Shown: one piece after another, positions 1-11,421 of the stretch
Layout: the number at the start of each line of letters is the position of its first letter
Position numbering within the stretch: the stretch's first letter is position 1
Source: Amaurobius ferox
Lineage: Eukaryota > Arthropoda > Arachnida > Araneae > Amaurobiidae
Length of the DNA stretch: 64,000 nt
Reading direction: 5' to 3'
NCBI GenBank assembly: GCA_951213105.1
Contig: OX578137.1
Coordinates: forward strand, 76,235,104-76,299,103
Translations under genes and position numbers: made by a program
The notes under the pieces: model-generated
Told to the model about the DNA's origin: nothing
Databases searched by the model: none
The model's input: only the letters and a program-made list of their open reading frames with translations

Positions 1-164
1 CCATCTAGTGATGCTTATTTCAGGGAGTCTGCAGATAATATCTTCAGACGGTTATTCGCACAAATTTCATTCAAATAATGTGGTTTTAAATCTATCGGGT
101 TTCAGTATCCTTAGAGGGTTAGTCGCATGGAATTTAATTCAAATTCAGTGGTTCAGTTCCGGGA

Positions 165-178
165 GGGGGGGGGGGGGG
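165..178 (+). repeat. poly-G tract
   Basis: Fourteen consecutive G lie at the broken end of the Tc1 fragment. It is one of four G runs of 10 or more in the window (others at 1691-1706, 9667-9676 and 49256-49270). Such runs are unusual in AT-rich DNA and could form G-quadruplexes. They are also prone to assembly error. Confidence 0.95.
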
Positions 179-595
179 TGTCTTGAGCCTCTGCGACTGT
201 TACATGTGTCTTCTTTGATTCACAATTGCCTACACCTACCAACTACCAAATCGCTCCCACCAAGATGACGACTATACGTCTATTGGACCAACCAGTTTCC
301 CTTATGCCTATAATGTTACCTCTCTCAAAATCCAACAGTTGTTCGTAGCGCCGTCGAGTACGTTTCAAAGACATTTCTCTACATAACTTGCAGTATGAAA
401 GCAGAATGCCTGTGAGTGAGAACGCCGGTCGTTTTAAATGCTGATGTCCGATGCGTCGTTCTCATTCGTGTTGCATGAGCCTTAAAATACCATTGGCGCT
501 GACAATTTAGTCATTTGCATAACTCTTAAAACGACATTTGCCTGCCGAGGCTGTATTTCAATATTTTATGGGTGCATATATATTGCAACAGAGTG
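165..595 (-). mobile_element. Tc1-like transposon, 5' fragment with start of transposase
   Basis: Read on the minus strand this matches the 5' part of the fuller Tc1-like element at 14881-16343. The terminal inverted repeat is at about 562-595 and ends CAACAGAGTG followed by TA at 596-597, the target expected for Tc1/mariner. After a non-coding leader, a start codon lies at 374-372. The following 30 or so residues resemble a Tc1 transposase N-terminal helix-turn-helix (KRTRRRYEQLLDFE, then RETGWSNRRI). The frame then shifts and stops near 253. Homology fades in a run of 14 G at 165-178. The rest of the transposase and the other inverted repeat are absent, so this is a dead 5' fragment. Confidence 0.82.
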
Positions 596-610
596 TATAA
601 GGAAACAGCA

Positions 611-892
611 GTATTCTGGAATTCTATGTTGCGTATGACATCCGATACTGAAAACGAAGCTGGATATTGAACTCATTTTTCATTTATTTACAACAATTGA
701 TAATTCCGGAACTTTACGTTGCGTATGACATTAGTTACTGAAAACGAAGCTCCATATTGAACTTATTCTTAACTTATTTACAAAAGTAGATTATTCTGGA
801 GCTTTACGTTGCGTATGTCATAAAATATAAATTACCGAAAACAAAGCTGAATACTGGACTCATTTTTAATTTATTTGCAACAATGGTTATTA
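611..892 (+). repeat. 90-bp minisatellite, three copies
   Basis: Three head-to-tail copies are anchored by GTTGCGTATGACA at about 628, 718 and 808, which gives an exact 90-bp period. Each copy also carries GAAAACGAAGCT or a close variant and CATTTATTTACAACA. The third copy has a short insertion. No coding or transposon relation was recognised. Confidence 0.88.
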
Positions 893-1690
893 TAACACCT
901 CCTTTCGTGTTATGACTACGCAGACAGTGATTGGGTATTGTCTTTTATTATAGTAAATATATCCCATGAATAAATCCCTTTTAAATTACTTATGGGCAGT
1001 ATATCCGTGGGCCTCACTAGTTTCAATGAATTTTACCATTTTCGAACAGGTGTGACTGCATTAAGAATACTTTTTTTAAATAATAAATAAATATTTTATA
1101 TTTACAAAGTAATAAGCAAGATATATGTCCCATCCTAAAAGAGGGCGACTAAAAAGTCAAATCAAAAAAGAAAAATTTAATTTGTATGCAAAATTCTTCT
1201 AACGTCATGTAACTTTACAAATAAGAAAACAATGTAAACGTCTGTAGTTTAATTTCGTTACCAGAGGTTAAACATAACATCCTACAGTAAGGTAATCAGT
1301 ATGTTCAATGGCGTTACGTGACGACTGTCATGTCATTTCAAAACTCCTTAGCCAAGAAAGTGAATTGGAAATAAATGCATTGAATGCTTTCGCCCTACTT
1401 ATGTTTTTATTTAATGTTCGTTGTTTATGATTTATGAGGCCGAAACCACTAATATTAGAGGTTTAGGAAAGAAAATTTTGTAATTTCCGTGACCGCAGAA
1501 TTTGTTTTTTCTTTAACTTTTATTTGCTTTGAGCAGAAATGTACCGACAAACTGAAGAGACATAGATCACAAAAGAGGATATATCTTTAGTTTTTATATT
1601 TCTAAAGAGAAATTGTCCGAGAAGTCAATTTGCGGAACTTGAGCAAAATATTTTCGTGTATCATTTTCACAGAACATGCAAATTGGGCGT
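893..1690. other. AT-rich DNA without recognised feature
   Basis: No terminal repeats, RNA gene or convincing coding sequence was seen here. Confidence 0.5.
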
Positions 1691-1706
1691 GGGGGGGGGG
1701 GGGGGG
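1691..1706 (+). repeat. poly-G tract
   Basis: Sixteen consecutive G are followed by AGGGG. The surrounding sequence is ordinary AT-rich DNA, and no element boundary could be placed. Confidence 0.95.
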
Positions 1707-2280
1707 AGGGGTAGTTCCCGAAACTTGAAATCACGCTTCCAGAGCAGCGACTAGCATAGTAAGACAAGTTTCTCGCTTTTTAGATATTTTTAGTAGTGAA
1801 TAATGCATTAAAGAGAAAATTTGCTATGTGCCGCAATTTTGTGAGCATCTGAAGTGGCCGATCAAAATCGGTCACATGTAAACCGACAATCCCAGTGCTA
1901 ATTCTGGTTACTGGATCAGCACTGGCACTTTTGGAAATGTCCTCCCCTCTATAGATTGGTTCTGTGATTTTGAATTTGGTCATTGAAAGTTTGCGTTAGT
2001 CTGATCTCAATTTTCTTTAAATTAGAAGTCGGCTACGTGGTATGACTCATTCGTCGGTCACGTCGTAAAATCGCGACAGATAACAAGTTTTCTTGCTGAC
2101 AATGCAGCTATTGTCTATTCGACGCTGAAGAGTCCTTATTTCATTGGTCAAAATAAAGTAACTTTATTGGTCCAACTATAATGGCTAATTTATACTCATG
2201 TGCAAAATCAACATAAAAATGCAACATTTAATTAATAGCCCATGAAATTAAATGACAATTATCTTGGCAAATCGTTTGAT

Positions 2281-2540
2281 GTCAAAATACAAAACTATTG
2301 CAAACATTGTCTTATCTCGTAAATGGAACGAGCTAGATCTGCGAAAATGATGTTAATATATATCGCGCATAATATTACGCATGGAAAAGGAAGACATAAA
2401 GATACTTTATTAATTTTATGTTAGTTTCTGATAATTTTAATTAAAAACATGCGCAATTTCGCTAAAACGGCTTATGCTAACGTTCTAAAATTTATGTCAT
2501 TCGTTTTCTAATGAAAAATGACGAATAAATTGATTACCTA
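2281..2540 (+). repeat. Family A repeat, internal core fragment
   Basis: This holds the family A core in order: ATGGAACGAGCTAGATC, then a diverged CATAATATTACGCATG, then GCAATTTCGC and CGGTTCATGCTAACGTTCTA-like sequence, then TCGTTTTCTAATGAAAAAT. Neither the 5' GATGTGGGCAGCACATG end nor the 3' hairpin is present, so it is a fragment just upstream of a longer copy. Confidence 0.72.
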
Positions 2541-2611
2541 TTTTATGTTGTCGACAGTTGAGTAGCTTATAAATGGTTTTGTACTTGAATAAAAAAAGGT
2601 TGTATAAAAAA

Positions 2612-3530
2612 ATTGATGCGGGCAGCACATGATTTTCCCTCCGTAATGCAATGACTTCACTTCTTTCACAGCAAACTTGTTGTACGAGAACAGAATGTAC
2701 GAGACACAATGTTTTTAACGCTGAATTGTACATTAATACTGAGAGCTTTCTGAATGACAACGTATAAAACTATTTCGAAGTACCTAATTAACTTATATTT
2801 CGTGCAAAAATCTAATGTGACAGTTAGAAATATTGATAGGATTGGATCCGCTAAACAATGGAGTTCATATATTAAACGACTTTAATTTTAAAAAATATTG
2901 AATTTTTACCAAATTTTGTGTGATTTTCGCTAATTAAGCGTTATTTTCATCAATTTGGTAGCATTTTCAAAAGTTGCCCAGTTGGAAATATTTCATCAAA
3001 TGTATCGCCAAGGTCAACCTATTTAGGAATACTTGTTATTTATTTGTAATTTCTCCAATTAATCTATCTAAAAACGTGCTATATCTCGAGAACGGTTCAA
3101 GCTAGCGTTCTAAAGTGGATGCCATGCGTTTTCAAATCATAAATTACGTAATAAATGATTATTATTTTTAACACTACTAAAGGTCCTGATATTTAATGAA
3201 TTTTGCAAAAATTCATTTGAAAATTGAGAAGGCTTCAAACATTCGATCGCGCTTAAAATCAATAGGGTTCTATTATCCATTGAGTGTAATAATCGTACCA
3301 AAATGTTTTTAATAGCTCCGTTCGTTTGTAAGACATCCCTTTAACAGACTCGCGAACACACACAGACACTTATATATACACATACGCATACACACAGACA
3401 TCACCTCCTAAACGTTTTATTAGAGTTCAGTTATACTTGAAACGTACTCTTTCGAAAACTCACATTCAAATCTTCGACCCCGTCACAATACTTTCACCAT
3501 GCATTCTCTATGTCTGTAGGGAAAGTAAAA
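2612..3530 (+). mobile_element. Family A repeat, near full length
   Basis: The copy begins with GATGCGGGCAGCACATGA after an A-run and ends with CAATACTTTC, a weak hairpin and GGGAAAGTAAAA. In between lie a CGCTAATT/TTGCCCAGTTGG segment, the ATATCTCGAGAACGGTTCAAG core, and a short CA-rich stretch (3355-3400). Just before the end come ACGTTTT, TTGAAACGTACTC and TTCGACCCCGTCACAATAC. It has no coding capacity. It is more diverged than the 35-43 kb copies, so it is probably older. Confidence 0.8.
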
Positions 3531-4395
3531 ATCCTCCACATCAAACACGTGACTTAAAAGATATTTAAGTTCGAAACGTCTATTGAAATTTTCCTTTCTA
3601 TATACAAGAGAAGAGAGATCATCTTCAAAATTTTTCATTCGATGAAACCAAACAAAAAAAAATAAATTGCTAAATCGTCTGACAAAGTTAAATCTGTGAC
3701 ACAGAAAGAATTAATTATCAAAGTTTAAGATTAGAAAACAGGATAACATGTTCTTCGATTTGAAAACAAGCTTCCGCCTGTCTAAATGTGTTTAAAGTGA
3801 GAAATAGACAGACCCGTAACAGTGAGGACGAACTGCCTACTTTTTAGGAATTCCGGGGAAGTCAGAAAATCGTGTCGAGTGAGTTTGAAGAAGAATGAAG
3901 AGGCTTTTGAAAGAAGCTGTTAGACATCAAGGATTTCTGGAATTTCATTAACCTCTGTCCTCAAATTGAAATTCTCTCTTATTACTTTCTCTACAATGCA
4001 TACCGTGCGTGTATAGGGCAAAGAACTTGATGAAGTAAAAATTTCAATTATTCTGTCATAGTTCCTCTCAAAGTGTTTATCATTTATATCTCTAAAATAT
4101 CGAATTTCTCTATTTTTTATATATTGATTTTTTTTTAATTAATTTTTTCTATCGAACGTGAAAAAATTGCACATAATGAAAATGAAAATAAATGAAAATA
4201 TTTGAATATTTGAACGAGTTCTATAACTATGTAGTAATTTACATTAAATATTATTATTTGATGAGCTATTTTGTGAAATATTTCGAATTTAGAGTTTCAA
4301 TACATATAAGTGTTCTTTCTGAAAAGGCAGATAGATATTATGAACCGCCCTCGACAACTGTGTCGTGATATTTATCAGCCAGGGTAAATAACACT
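3531..4395. other. AT-rich DNA without recognised feature
   Basis: Only simple AT-rich sequence was seen, with no open frame or repeat that could be tied to another part of the window. Confidence 0.5.
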
Positions 4396-4500
4396 TTCAA
4401 AAGTTGCACCGTTTATTTATTTATTACTTTTCGTTTTATTTATTACTTTCAAAGTTGAACCGTTTATTTATTTATTCTTTTTTATTTATTACTTTTCAAA
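4396..4500 (+). repeat. Short tandem duplication with TTTA tracts
   Basis: Two copies of a unit of about 50 bp (CAAAGTTGAACCGTTTATTT and its partner CAAAAGTTGCACCGTTTATT) sit side by side. Both contain TTTATTTATTA tracts. Confidence 0.6.
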
Positions 4501-4504
4501 CACG

Positions 4505-4885
4505 TAGTATTGAGAAAGTATCGTTTTCACGAAAATTTTCGATTTCGAGATTTTGATGCTAATATATGTTTTAAGACCTCCTGAATACGTTTCAACTATT
4601 TTTGGAGTGATGTCCGCCTGTTTGTCTGTGGTCGATTTCTTGTGAACACGATAGCGGCCACAAATATTAATGGATTTCCACGAAACTTTATATACAGCTT
4701 TGTTAGCAAAAAATCTAGAACTAAATAGAATTTTTTTTTTTTAAATTCGAGCGAATTTAATTGCCAATTAATATTAATTATTTATTTCTTAAAGAGGCTT
4801 CACAAGAGAATGGTAGTGTTTAAAATTAAGAAAAATGGATGATCAACTGACATCAGTGCAATTAAAGGCCTTGCTCGAGTCGAGT
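4505..4885 (-). mobile_element. Family D repeat
   Basis: On the minus strand the sequence reads TATAAAGTTTCGTGGAAAT, TTTGTGGCC, GAAATCGACCACAGACAAACAG, CATCACTCCAAAAATA, AAAATCTCGAAATCGAAAAT and ATACTTTCTCAATAC. The plus-strand copy at 22766-23005 shows the same blocks in the same order. The far end shares GGCCTTGCTCGAG with the copy at 16895-17245. No coding capacity is seen. The 3' part resembles the 3' modules of families A and B. Confidence 0.75.
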
Positions 4886-5339
4886 TCTCAATTTCATTAG
4901 TGAAATAAGTAAATGGGTATGGGAATCACGCTCTCATTGAAACTACCAGTATATGTGGCCTAAATTTTGAGTTTTTTAACGTTCTTCAGCTCGGAATATC
5001 CAACAACTGAAATAGTAGCAAAAAGTTTGCTTTGAATTTACAATAAAATTTTAAAACTATTATTTAACAAACACGTGAAGTCAACGTTTTTCAAACTAAA
5101 CTGAAGAAAGCCATAGAAACTATTCCAAGGTGTTCTATAGAACCATGAAATTTGCAAGTTTGACAACTTTTAAAAATTATTTTAATTGGCATTCTTCACA
5201 AAAGAGCCTATCATTCATTTCTCAACACAATCCAACCAGTTGTTCAAACAGTTATTTCTAATCAGATGAGAGATTTAATCCTTCAAAAATCATAAATGTT
5301 TCTTTTAAAATGGGACACAAAAGATGGAATACCACTCTT
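4886..5339. other. AT-rich DNA without recognised feature
   Basis: No gene, RNA or repeat with a partner in the window was recognised. Confidence 0.45.
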
Positions 5340-5650
5340 AATTTTCTTACAGCACATACTAAATGTAAAGAAAAGTATTGTAATGGAGTCCAAATTAGTC
5401 TCCTGGATTTTGATGGAATTACACGTTTGATCATCCCTGTATACGAATGAACAGGTTTTTCATATTTATGTGACTACTTGCAAAAGGCCATGTGCACATT
5501 ATTTCCCGATTCAAATGAAATTTGGTATGATTATTGTAAACAGCCTTGCTACCCTAACCGGGAATTGAACCCTGGATCTCCGAACTAGCCGCCGGCCGAC
5601 ACTACCGTTGAGCTACTGGGACGAAATTGCAAGCTCTTATCTTTGAAGTG
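5340..5650 (-). mobile_element. tRNA-derived repeat (SINE-like), copy 1
   Basis: Read on the minus strand, a tRNA-like segment lies at about 5625-5550. Its A box is TAGCTCAACGGTAG and its B box GGGTTCAATTCCC. About 45 bp upstream of the A box (CACTTC..GATAAGAGCTTGCAATTTCGTCCC) is shared with the copies at 12745 and 52680, so the unit is longer than the tRNA part. Downstream it continues into a tail with CCAAATTTCATTTGAATCG, CAGGGATGATCAAACGTG and TTACAATACTTTTCTTTAC. That tail is recognisably related to the 3' module of family A. It is not a functional tRNA gene. Confidence 0.75.
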
Positions 5651-6630
5651 GACTCTGCATGATTTCGATCGATAACCGTAAGTGGGCCATTGATTATCAA
5701 ACAGATGAAACCAGTGGAATGCCCAACTATTTTATAAATATTTCTTTTCGAATACTGGAAAACACCACAAAATAATTAACTCGTTGGATGCATATTTATT
5801 TCTTAAATGAAACCAGCCAAAAAACTAAAGCAGAAGAGCAAAATAATGGAGATATTCACAACACGTATTCTAGTTCACTCCTCAGTTTTAGAAAACAAAA
5901 ATCTATATTCAGAACTTTCGTTTAAAATTACATCAAGCAGAATTAACAGATGTGTCTTTTGTGGTGCAGAACGTGGCAGTCACACAAATTGCATATAATG
6001 CAGATTAATGACCTAAAAATGAGAGCTGAACGGAAAGTGAACTTTATATTTTCTTCTGCAAGTTCCCACTTTTGAGATAACTCCAAAGTTATGTCTCGAA
6101 TTTTAATCGAATTATTAAATTTTCAGAAAATTTAAATAAATGTAGATGTGGAAATATGCTTGCAAAATCAACAGTTGATTCGTTTAAAATTATACAGCAG
6201 TTATAGTTGAAAACGTAAATTATAATAATATGCACTGGACTAACTCATTGGTTGACTGAATGGGTGACATATTAATATTATCAAGCATTTCAACTATATC
6301 TAGAATCGTGGTTTTGGTGTCAATTTTATATCCTTTCACTGCCAATAGGAAAAATTAAACAATTAAATCATTTTGTCATGCGCGGAAATGAGATTCAATA
6401 TATATTTCCCTGTAATATGTTGAAATAATTATAAAATGTCTGCCATTTTTATTCTTTAATTTGAAGGGGCTTACGATATTCAGAAAAGTTAGTAACAACT
6501 TTTATTACGTGCGTAGGTGTCACAATTAGTGGCTACTAGCCATTTCGAACGCGCAAGGTGCGAGTGGAAAATTCTAGTTATAAACATGGAACAAACTGCG
6601 CAATCTCCGTTTTCACAATACACTGAAACG
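5651..6630. other. AT-rich DNA without recognised feature
   Basis: A 63-codon open stretch at 5807-5998 has no recognised motif and is probably chance. Nothing else was found. Confidence 0.45.
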
Positions 6631-6925
6631 GAGACAGGATAGCCCAGTGGTTAAGGTACGGAGATTGCACTAGGAGAAACAGACTTCGATTCCCGGCTCT
6701 GTCCAAACTTTGCGCGGAGTGCGGACACGTTAAATATGTGGGTTCGAAAGTCCTTCCGAGAGGTTAGCCGTAGAGGAAGGAGGGTACGGTCCTTATGGAT
6801 GTCGCCCCCACTTGGTTCTGAACTAAATTGGGTGACACTGTTCCGGCTGTTCAGACAGATACCTTACACCTTTGGGTAGTGGGATGACCTGGGTGGGATG
6901 ACATCCGCAAATTTACTTTCTGCAT
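6631..6925 (+). mobile_element. tRNA-derived SINE, different family
   Basis: The head at about 6631-6705 is tRNA-like, with A box TAGCCCAGTGGTTAAGGTA and B box-like CTTCGATTCCC. A body of about 210 bp follows, with GCGGACACGTTAAATATGTG, AGGTTAGCCGTAGAGGAAGG, GATGTCGCCCCC and GTGGGATGACCTGGGTGGG. It is much richer in GC than its flanks. The head differs from the GTCCCAGTAGCTCAACGGTA type, so it is a second SINE family. No second copy was found here. Confidence 0.72.
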
Positions 6926-8090
6926 TTTTTCTTCTATGTATTTTTTCCTAATTTAACGCTTTTATATTCCTTGAACAAAACTAATATGAGTGCACTTTAT
7001 AAGTGCTTATTTACTCAGTTTTGTCTTCATACACATATTATGGATACAGGTGATTGCTATTATAACATATTACGTTTTAAATATGATATAAGAATGATTT
7101 TTATTGAAATATGATAAATTCTAATTTTAAGAATAAATTGATTTGCATTCAAGCTTTTGATTTTAAGCCGGTCTATCTTGCCCATGGAAAATTTCCTAAT
7201 TTCATCTCAAAAACTTTTCTTTCTCAAAAACTATAAATGCTAATAGTACAAAATTTTCACAGCTTAAAGATATAAAACTTCTGCTCATTTTATATTTATT
7301 TCATAAAATTTTCAAATTAGGATTTTTTCCAAGATAACAGTTTAAACTAAAATTTTTATAAGATTTAATTAAGAAAAAAAAATGTCATTAAGAAAAAAAG
7401 AAAACAGAAATTTCGTTAAAAAAACCCTTCAAAATCTTGGACACACATATGGTCTGAATATATATATAAGAGTTTTAACGTGTTGTGTTCAGTAGTTGTT
7501 GAGAAAAAAGAATATAAAAGGTAAAATAACACATTCTGAGAAAAACAGCGAGAAAGGTTATTTAAATGCTCCAGACTCAGTGATATATGGAAATAAAGGA
7601 AATTTTTCATCTTCTAGTTTGCGGATTAACAAATGGAGTACATCATTGGAAAGAAGACACTCTGAATTATTTAAATTGGCAATTTAAAAAAAATCTAATT
7701 ATTCGACTGAAAATTAATAAAAAAATACGATTGATCCCCTTAAAATATAGTTAAATTATTTAACTTTTAATTATAGATATACGCATGTAACGATTTATAA
7801 AAACACAACACGTACAGCTGATGCGATTTAGTTTTGAATATCCTCCTTATAACATTGCTTCGCTCATTCCCAAATCATAAAAAAAAAGGATGAAAATTTC
7901 AGAATTTCTATGTCTTTAATTGATGCATCGGTATGATTAGGAAATTCAAGATCTAAAATTTGAATACCACTAATAGAAATCAATCTAAAGTATTTAAACT
8001 TGGCATTGATTGTAGCATATTGCAATGTTTGTCCACGATTAATTAACCCAGAGAGCATAGATATTAAATAACAAAGTCGATGAGATGCAA
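6926..8090. other. AT-rich DNA without recognised feature
   Basis: Mostly long A- and T-rich sequence. Small overlapping open stretches at 7416-7690 and 7864-8133 have no motif and biased composition, so I treat them as chance. Confidence 0.45.
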
Positions 8091-8338
8091 TGGAATTTTT
8101 AACTTTTCTACCCCAGAGCGGTAGAATTTCCAATTTTTCTACTCCAGAGCAATGGAAGTTTTAACTTTTCTATCCCAGAGAAGCGGAATTTCCAACTTTT
8201 CTACTCCAGAGAATTGGAATTTCTAAATTTTCTACTCCTGAATAGTGGAATTTTCAACTTTTCTAACTCAGAGCAGTTGAATTTTCAACTTTTCAACCCC
8301 AGAGAGGTGGATTTTCCAACTTTTATACCGTGGATTAG
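8091..8338 (+). repeat. 31-bp minisatellite, eight copies
   Basis: Eight head-to-tail copies of a 31-bp unit, roughly TGGAATTTYCAACTTTTCTA followed by CYCCAGAG and three variable bases, fill exactly 248 bp. Copies differ at several positions; the CAGAG block changes in copies 5 and 8. The first copies overlap a short open stretch on the minus strand that I do not regard as a gene. Confidence 0.93.
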
Positions 8339-8379
8339 TAAATTTTCTAGAATTACAGTAGCGGGAAGGTAAAACGATT

Positions 8380-8890
8380 TATTTAGTTCTCAACCGTTCC
8401 AAACAAATCATTGTAATCCAAATTTTGAAATTAACATATGCAATTTTGAATTTTAAACAGAAAGTAAATAGAAGCAAACAATAGTAAATAAAAATATCAG
8501 TTACTCGTTTCTGTTTGACATATTTTTCTATTTCTGCAGATAAGAAAATAGCCGTGATGGATGAATTAGAATTTAGATTCTTCAAATTAATTTCTTTGTT
8601 TATATTACTTTTGGGGATTCGCAAAATGTATTAGTTTAAAAAACAACAAATTAAGAATTATCTCTTTAGGAAGTGATTATTATTTCCATTTTCCAAGTTA
8701 ACAAGTATGAATTGGTCTACAAATTTTCTGAGTTACGCAGTTTTTTCTACATCTTTCCACAGAAGGTATATTATGATTTTATAAAATATAATATAAAACA
8801 AATGTCACTACAATGAAGTCAAATTTTGCAAAATGTAGCCAACTGGGCAAGTTTTTGAATGCTACGAGCAAATTCCGTTTTACTTTTCTT
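8380..8890 (-). repeat. Degenerate family A fragment
   Basis: On the minus strand near 8875-8800 the order GTAGCATTCAAAAACTTGCC, CAGTTGGCTACATTTTGC matches the family A segment GGCAACATTTAAAAAGTCGC plus CAGTTGGCGACATTC. The rest is too diverged for firm boundaries. Confidence 0.45.
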
Positions 8891-9660
8891 TCCACACAGT
8901 GTAAAGTAGACGAAACTTCCTTTTAAGGAAATTCTAAAATATAACTGATCGAACGATAACTGATTAAAAACTATAAAACAAGAACCATTTCAGAAAAAAT
9001 CAAGGTTTCAACACAATAATGAAAAACTCCATCCTTCAATGGATTAATGTCCTTAATTGAACGGTCCCAAAGAAGCAAATGCCCACCATTGTAACCAGGA
9101 GAAAGCAGTTCCTTGTTACACAATGTCGGTGCAACAAGGTTAGATTAACCAGGATAAAGGTGCTAATTACGAGTCAATTGACTGACGTTGCTAAGAAAGT
9201 ATTCTCTTCTATATGCTGAAATATGAACCTCCGCTATAATTTTTTATGTATTCATATTCCTTATTTTTATGTGTCACAATCAGTAGCATATTGGAAATGA
9301 AATGTATCTTTTTCTAAACTTTCGTTTTTGAGTTATTATTTTTTTAATTTTTTCCTAAAACTTATTTTCTTAAGTTGGCAACACGTTTGTCACGCCGATA
9401 AAATGGAAGCTTTCAGTCGAATTGTTTCAATAGATACTATTTTATACCATTTATTTCCGTAGTGTAACCAAAAGTCTTTGGGAAAACAATACTTTATGTG
9501 CCAAAAATATAAATAGGTAAAATGTAATTGTACTTTGCCAGCAGAAGTCTAGACATATGCAAAATGCAAGATATGCCTGTTTGTTTTTCAGTGAAATCGA
9601 ATTATAATGAAGCTCTAATATGCTTCATTGTTTCTCCCAAATATTCTAAATTGATTAATT
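8891..9660. other. AT-rich DNA without recognised feature
   Basis: The stretch 9040-9190 is less AT-rich than its surroundings, but no motif, open frame or repeat partner was recognised. Confidence 0.4.
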
Positions 9661-9666
9661 TAGGGA

Positions 9667-9676
9667 GGGGGGGGGG
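9667..9676 (+). repeat. poly-G tract
   Basis: Ten consecutive G preceded by AGGGA. It falls inside a 133-codon open stretch (9528-9929) with no recognisable motif, in which the G run simply reads as glycine. Confidence 0.9.
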
Positions 9677-10002
9677 TGGAAGTCACGTGGACACATTAAA
9701 TTACCCTAAATCCAAAAATTGTAACAATAAAATAATGTTACCATTAAGAAATGTATCGATATTTCATATGCACTTTAAATTTAACGACACATTTATTAAC
9801 ACTGTTGTTAGACGTTTTCACGTCGTTCTTGGGATAATAGAAAACTTGCTTTTCTCTAAGTTAGTGCAATATCTCTCGAAATTTCTGACTCGAATGAGAT
9901 TTTTTGCGCCTATTTCAATAGGAAATTAAAAATGTCTTTGCGGGAACAAATCATATGAAGACTTCGATTTTTACCTTCTTTACTTTCTCTGCTATTTTTA
10001 CT

Positions 10003-10420
10003 TTCCAGAGTAATGTACAGGAAAAAAAAATTGAAATGGGGTAAACATTTAAATCTGATGAATTCACATGTCTTAAGAACTCGAGAGCATGAGCCCACTA
10101 TTTTTAATGTGTGTGTATGTATGTGTGTGCATGTATGTGTGCGTGTATGTGTGTGTGTGTGTGTCTATATTGACCATAGTTCCAAAAACTATCCGACAAA
10201 TTTTCTTGAAATTTGGTGGTTATTTCACTCACTTACGCACTACCCTAGTGCTGATTGAGTTTTGGTGAAATTGAGAAAATAGAGCTAGCCATTTCTGATT
10301 TGGAATTCCATGTAAAAATCGATAGAAATAAAATGAATAAAATGACTCCCATTATTCTAGTGTAAACCATTCTCGAGATATTCTCGTCTTTCGGAATTTT
10401 GGAATATGAAAAGAAAAACA
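10003..10420 (-). mobile_element. Family B-like repeat, diverged
   Basis: On the minus strand the sequence contains ACCAAAACTCAATCAGCACT, CCAAATTTCAAGAAAATTTG, a CA-rich microsatellite (10108-10165 on the plus strand as GT), AAAAATAGTGGGCTC and a tail matching CTTTCC..ATTACTCTGGAAAGTAAAA. These correspond in order to the blocks of the better family B copies at 23775-25311. It is strongly diverged and the 5' end is not visible. Confidence 0.6.
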
Positions 10421-11421
10421 TTTTAAAATTGCACATTCGCTGTAATTTGAAATAACTATGCATTTCATAAAAATATAATAAAATAGTCGTTCTTACTGCT
10501 GTTAGAAAGAATTTGAAAATAAAAACTTCATTGAAATACAGAACATGTAAAAAAAAAAAAAAAAACTCATTACAACTTATTTTCAATCTTTATAAGCTAG
10601 TTCTAATGGAGTTTTTACTTTTATATTCAATTCAGATGTTATTTTAGGTGATAAAATTCCAATCAATGTATATAAAAAGAAAAATAATTAATTGAATTTG
10701 AATCTGTTGGAAACTTAATGGGCTGCTGATATAAGATTCTTCTTCTTATTATTCCCCAAATCAAAATTTGCTAGTTTGTGGGAATGCCACACATTTTGGA
10801 CGCACTACATTTTTAAACATATACTCTTTTATAACAGTAAATAAAAATCACCAGAAAATCTTAACCCAACAACATCAGGTTTTCGTATTAGGAACCTACA
10901 CCCGTTGCATCTTTGAACTTAACTTAAACTGATTACCAGAGGTTTTTATGGTGAGGTCAGCTTTTATCTTAACGCTGTTCTGATTCCATCCGGTTTAATT
11001 GCCACACGATGCCGACTGGTGATCTCGCTCATCTCAATTCGAAATTCGAAACACATTATCCCTTTGTAGAAAGTTTTAGTCTAACGAGGGTGCTTGATAT
11101 TCCGAATACACAACAAACAAGCGTGTTTCACAACAGCCCTCAATGTGTTTCACATTCTAGAGAGGTCTTATTTTAGCCTGGTACTTTTAAATTACTAGAC
11201 TTGCGCTAGGAGATAATATCTTAAGATATGATTAATTATTTTGGATTAGGATAAGATTAATTGTTTAGGATATTAATACAGTATTCAAGCCATAACAACA
11301 GAGTTCTGGTTTTGAATACGAAAATTAATGAATATAAGTTTTAAGACTTAAATAAATTTTTATTAATTTAAAGAGAAGATTTTTCCAGCAGTTGTTGAAC
11401 GAGTATAAAAGTAGATATATA
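10421..11421. other. AT-rich DNA without recognised feature
   Basis: The interval 10920-11190 is less AT-rich and has several CpG, but no splice sites, open frame or repeat partner was convincing. A run of 17 A lies near 10549-10565. Confidence 0.4.

Noticed and set aside
1780..1983. 67-codon minus-strand stretch (TEPIYRGEDISKSASADPVT)
   Set aside because: Composition is slightly protein-like, but there is no motif, splice signal or neighbour to support it.
5550..5625. Possible functional tRNA gene
   Set aside because: No closed acceptor stem, related degenerate copies at 12745 and 52680, and attached tails: this is a tRNA-derived repeat.
9528..9929. 133-codon stretch with a poly-glycine segment
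   Set aside because: The glycine run is the poly-G tract, and the rest has no motif.
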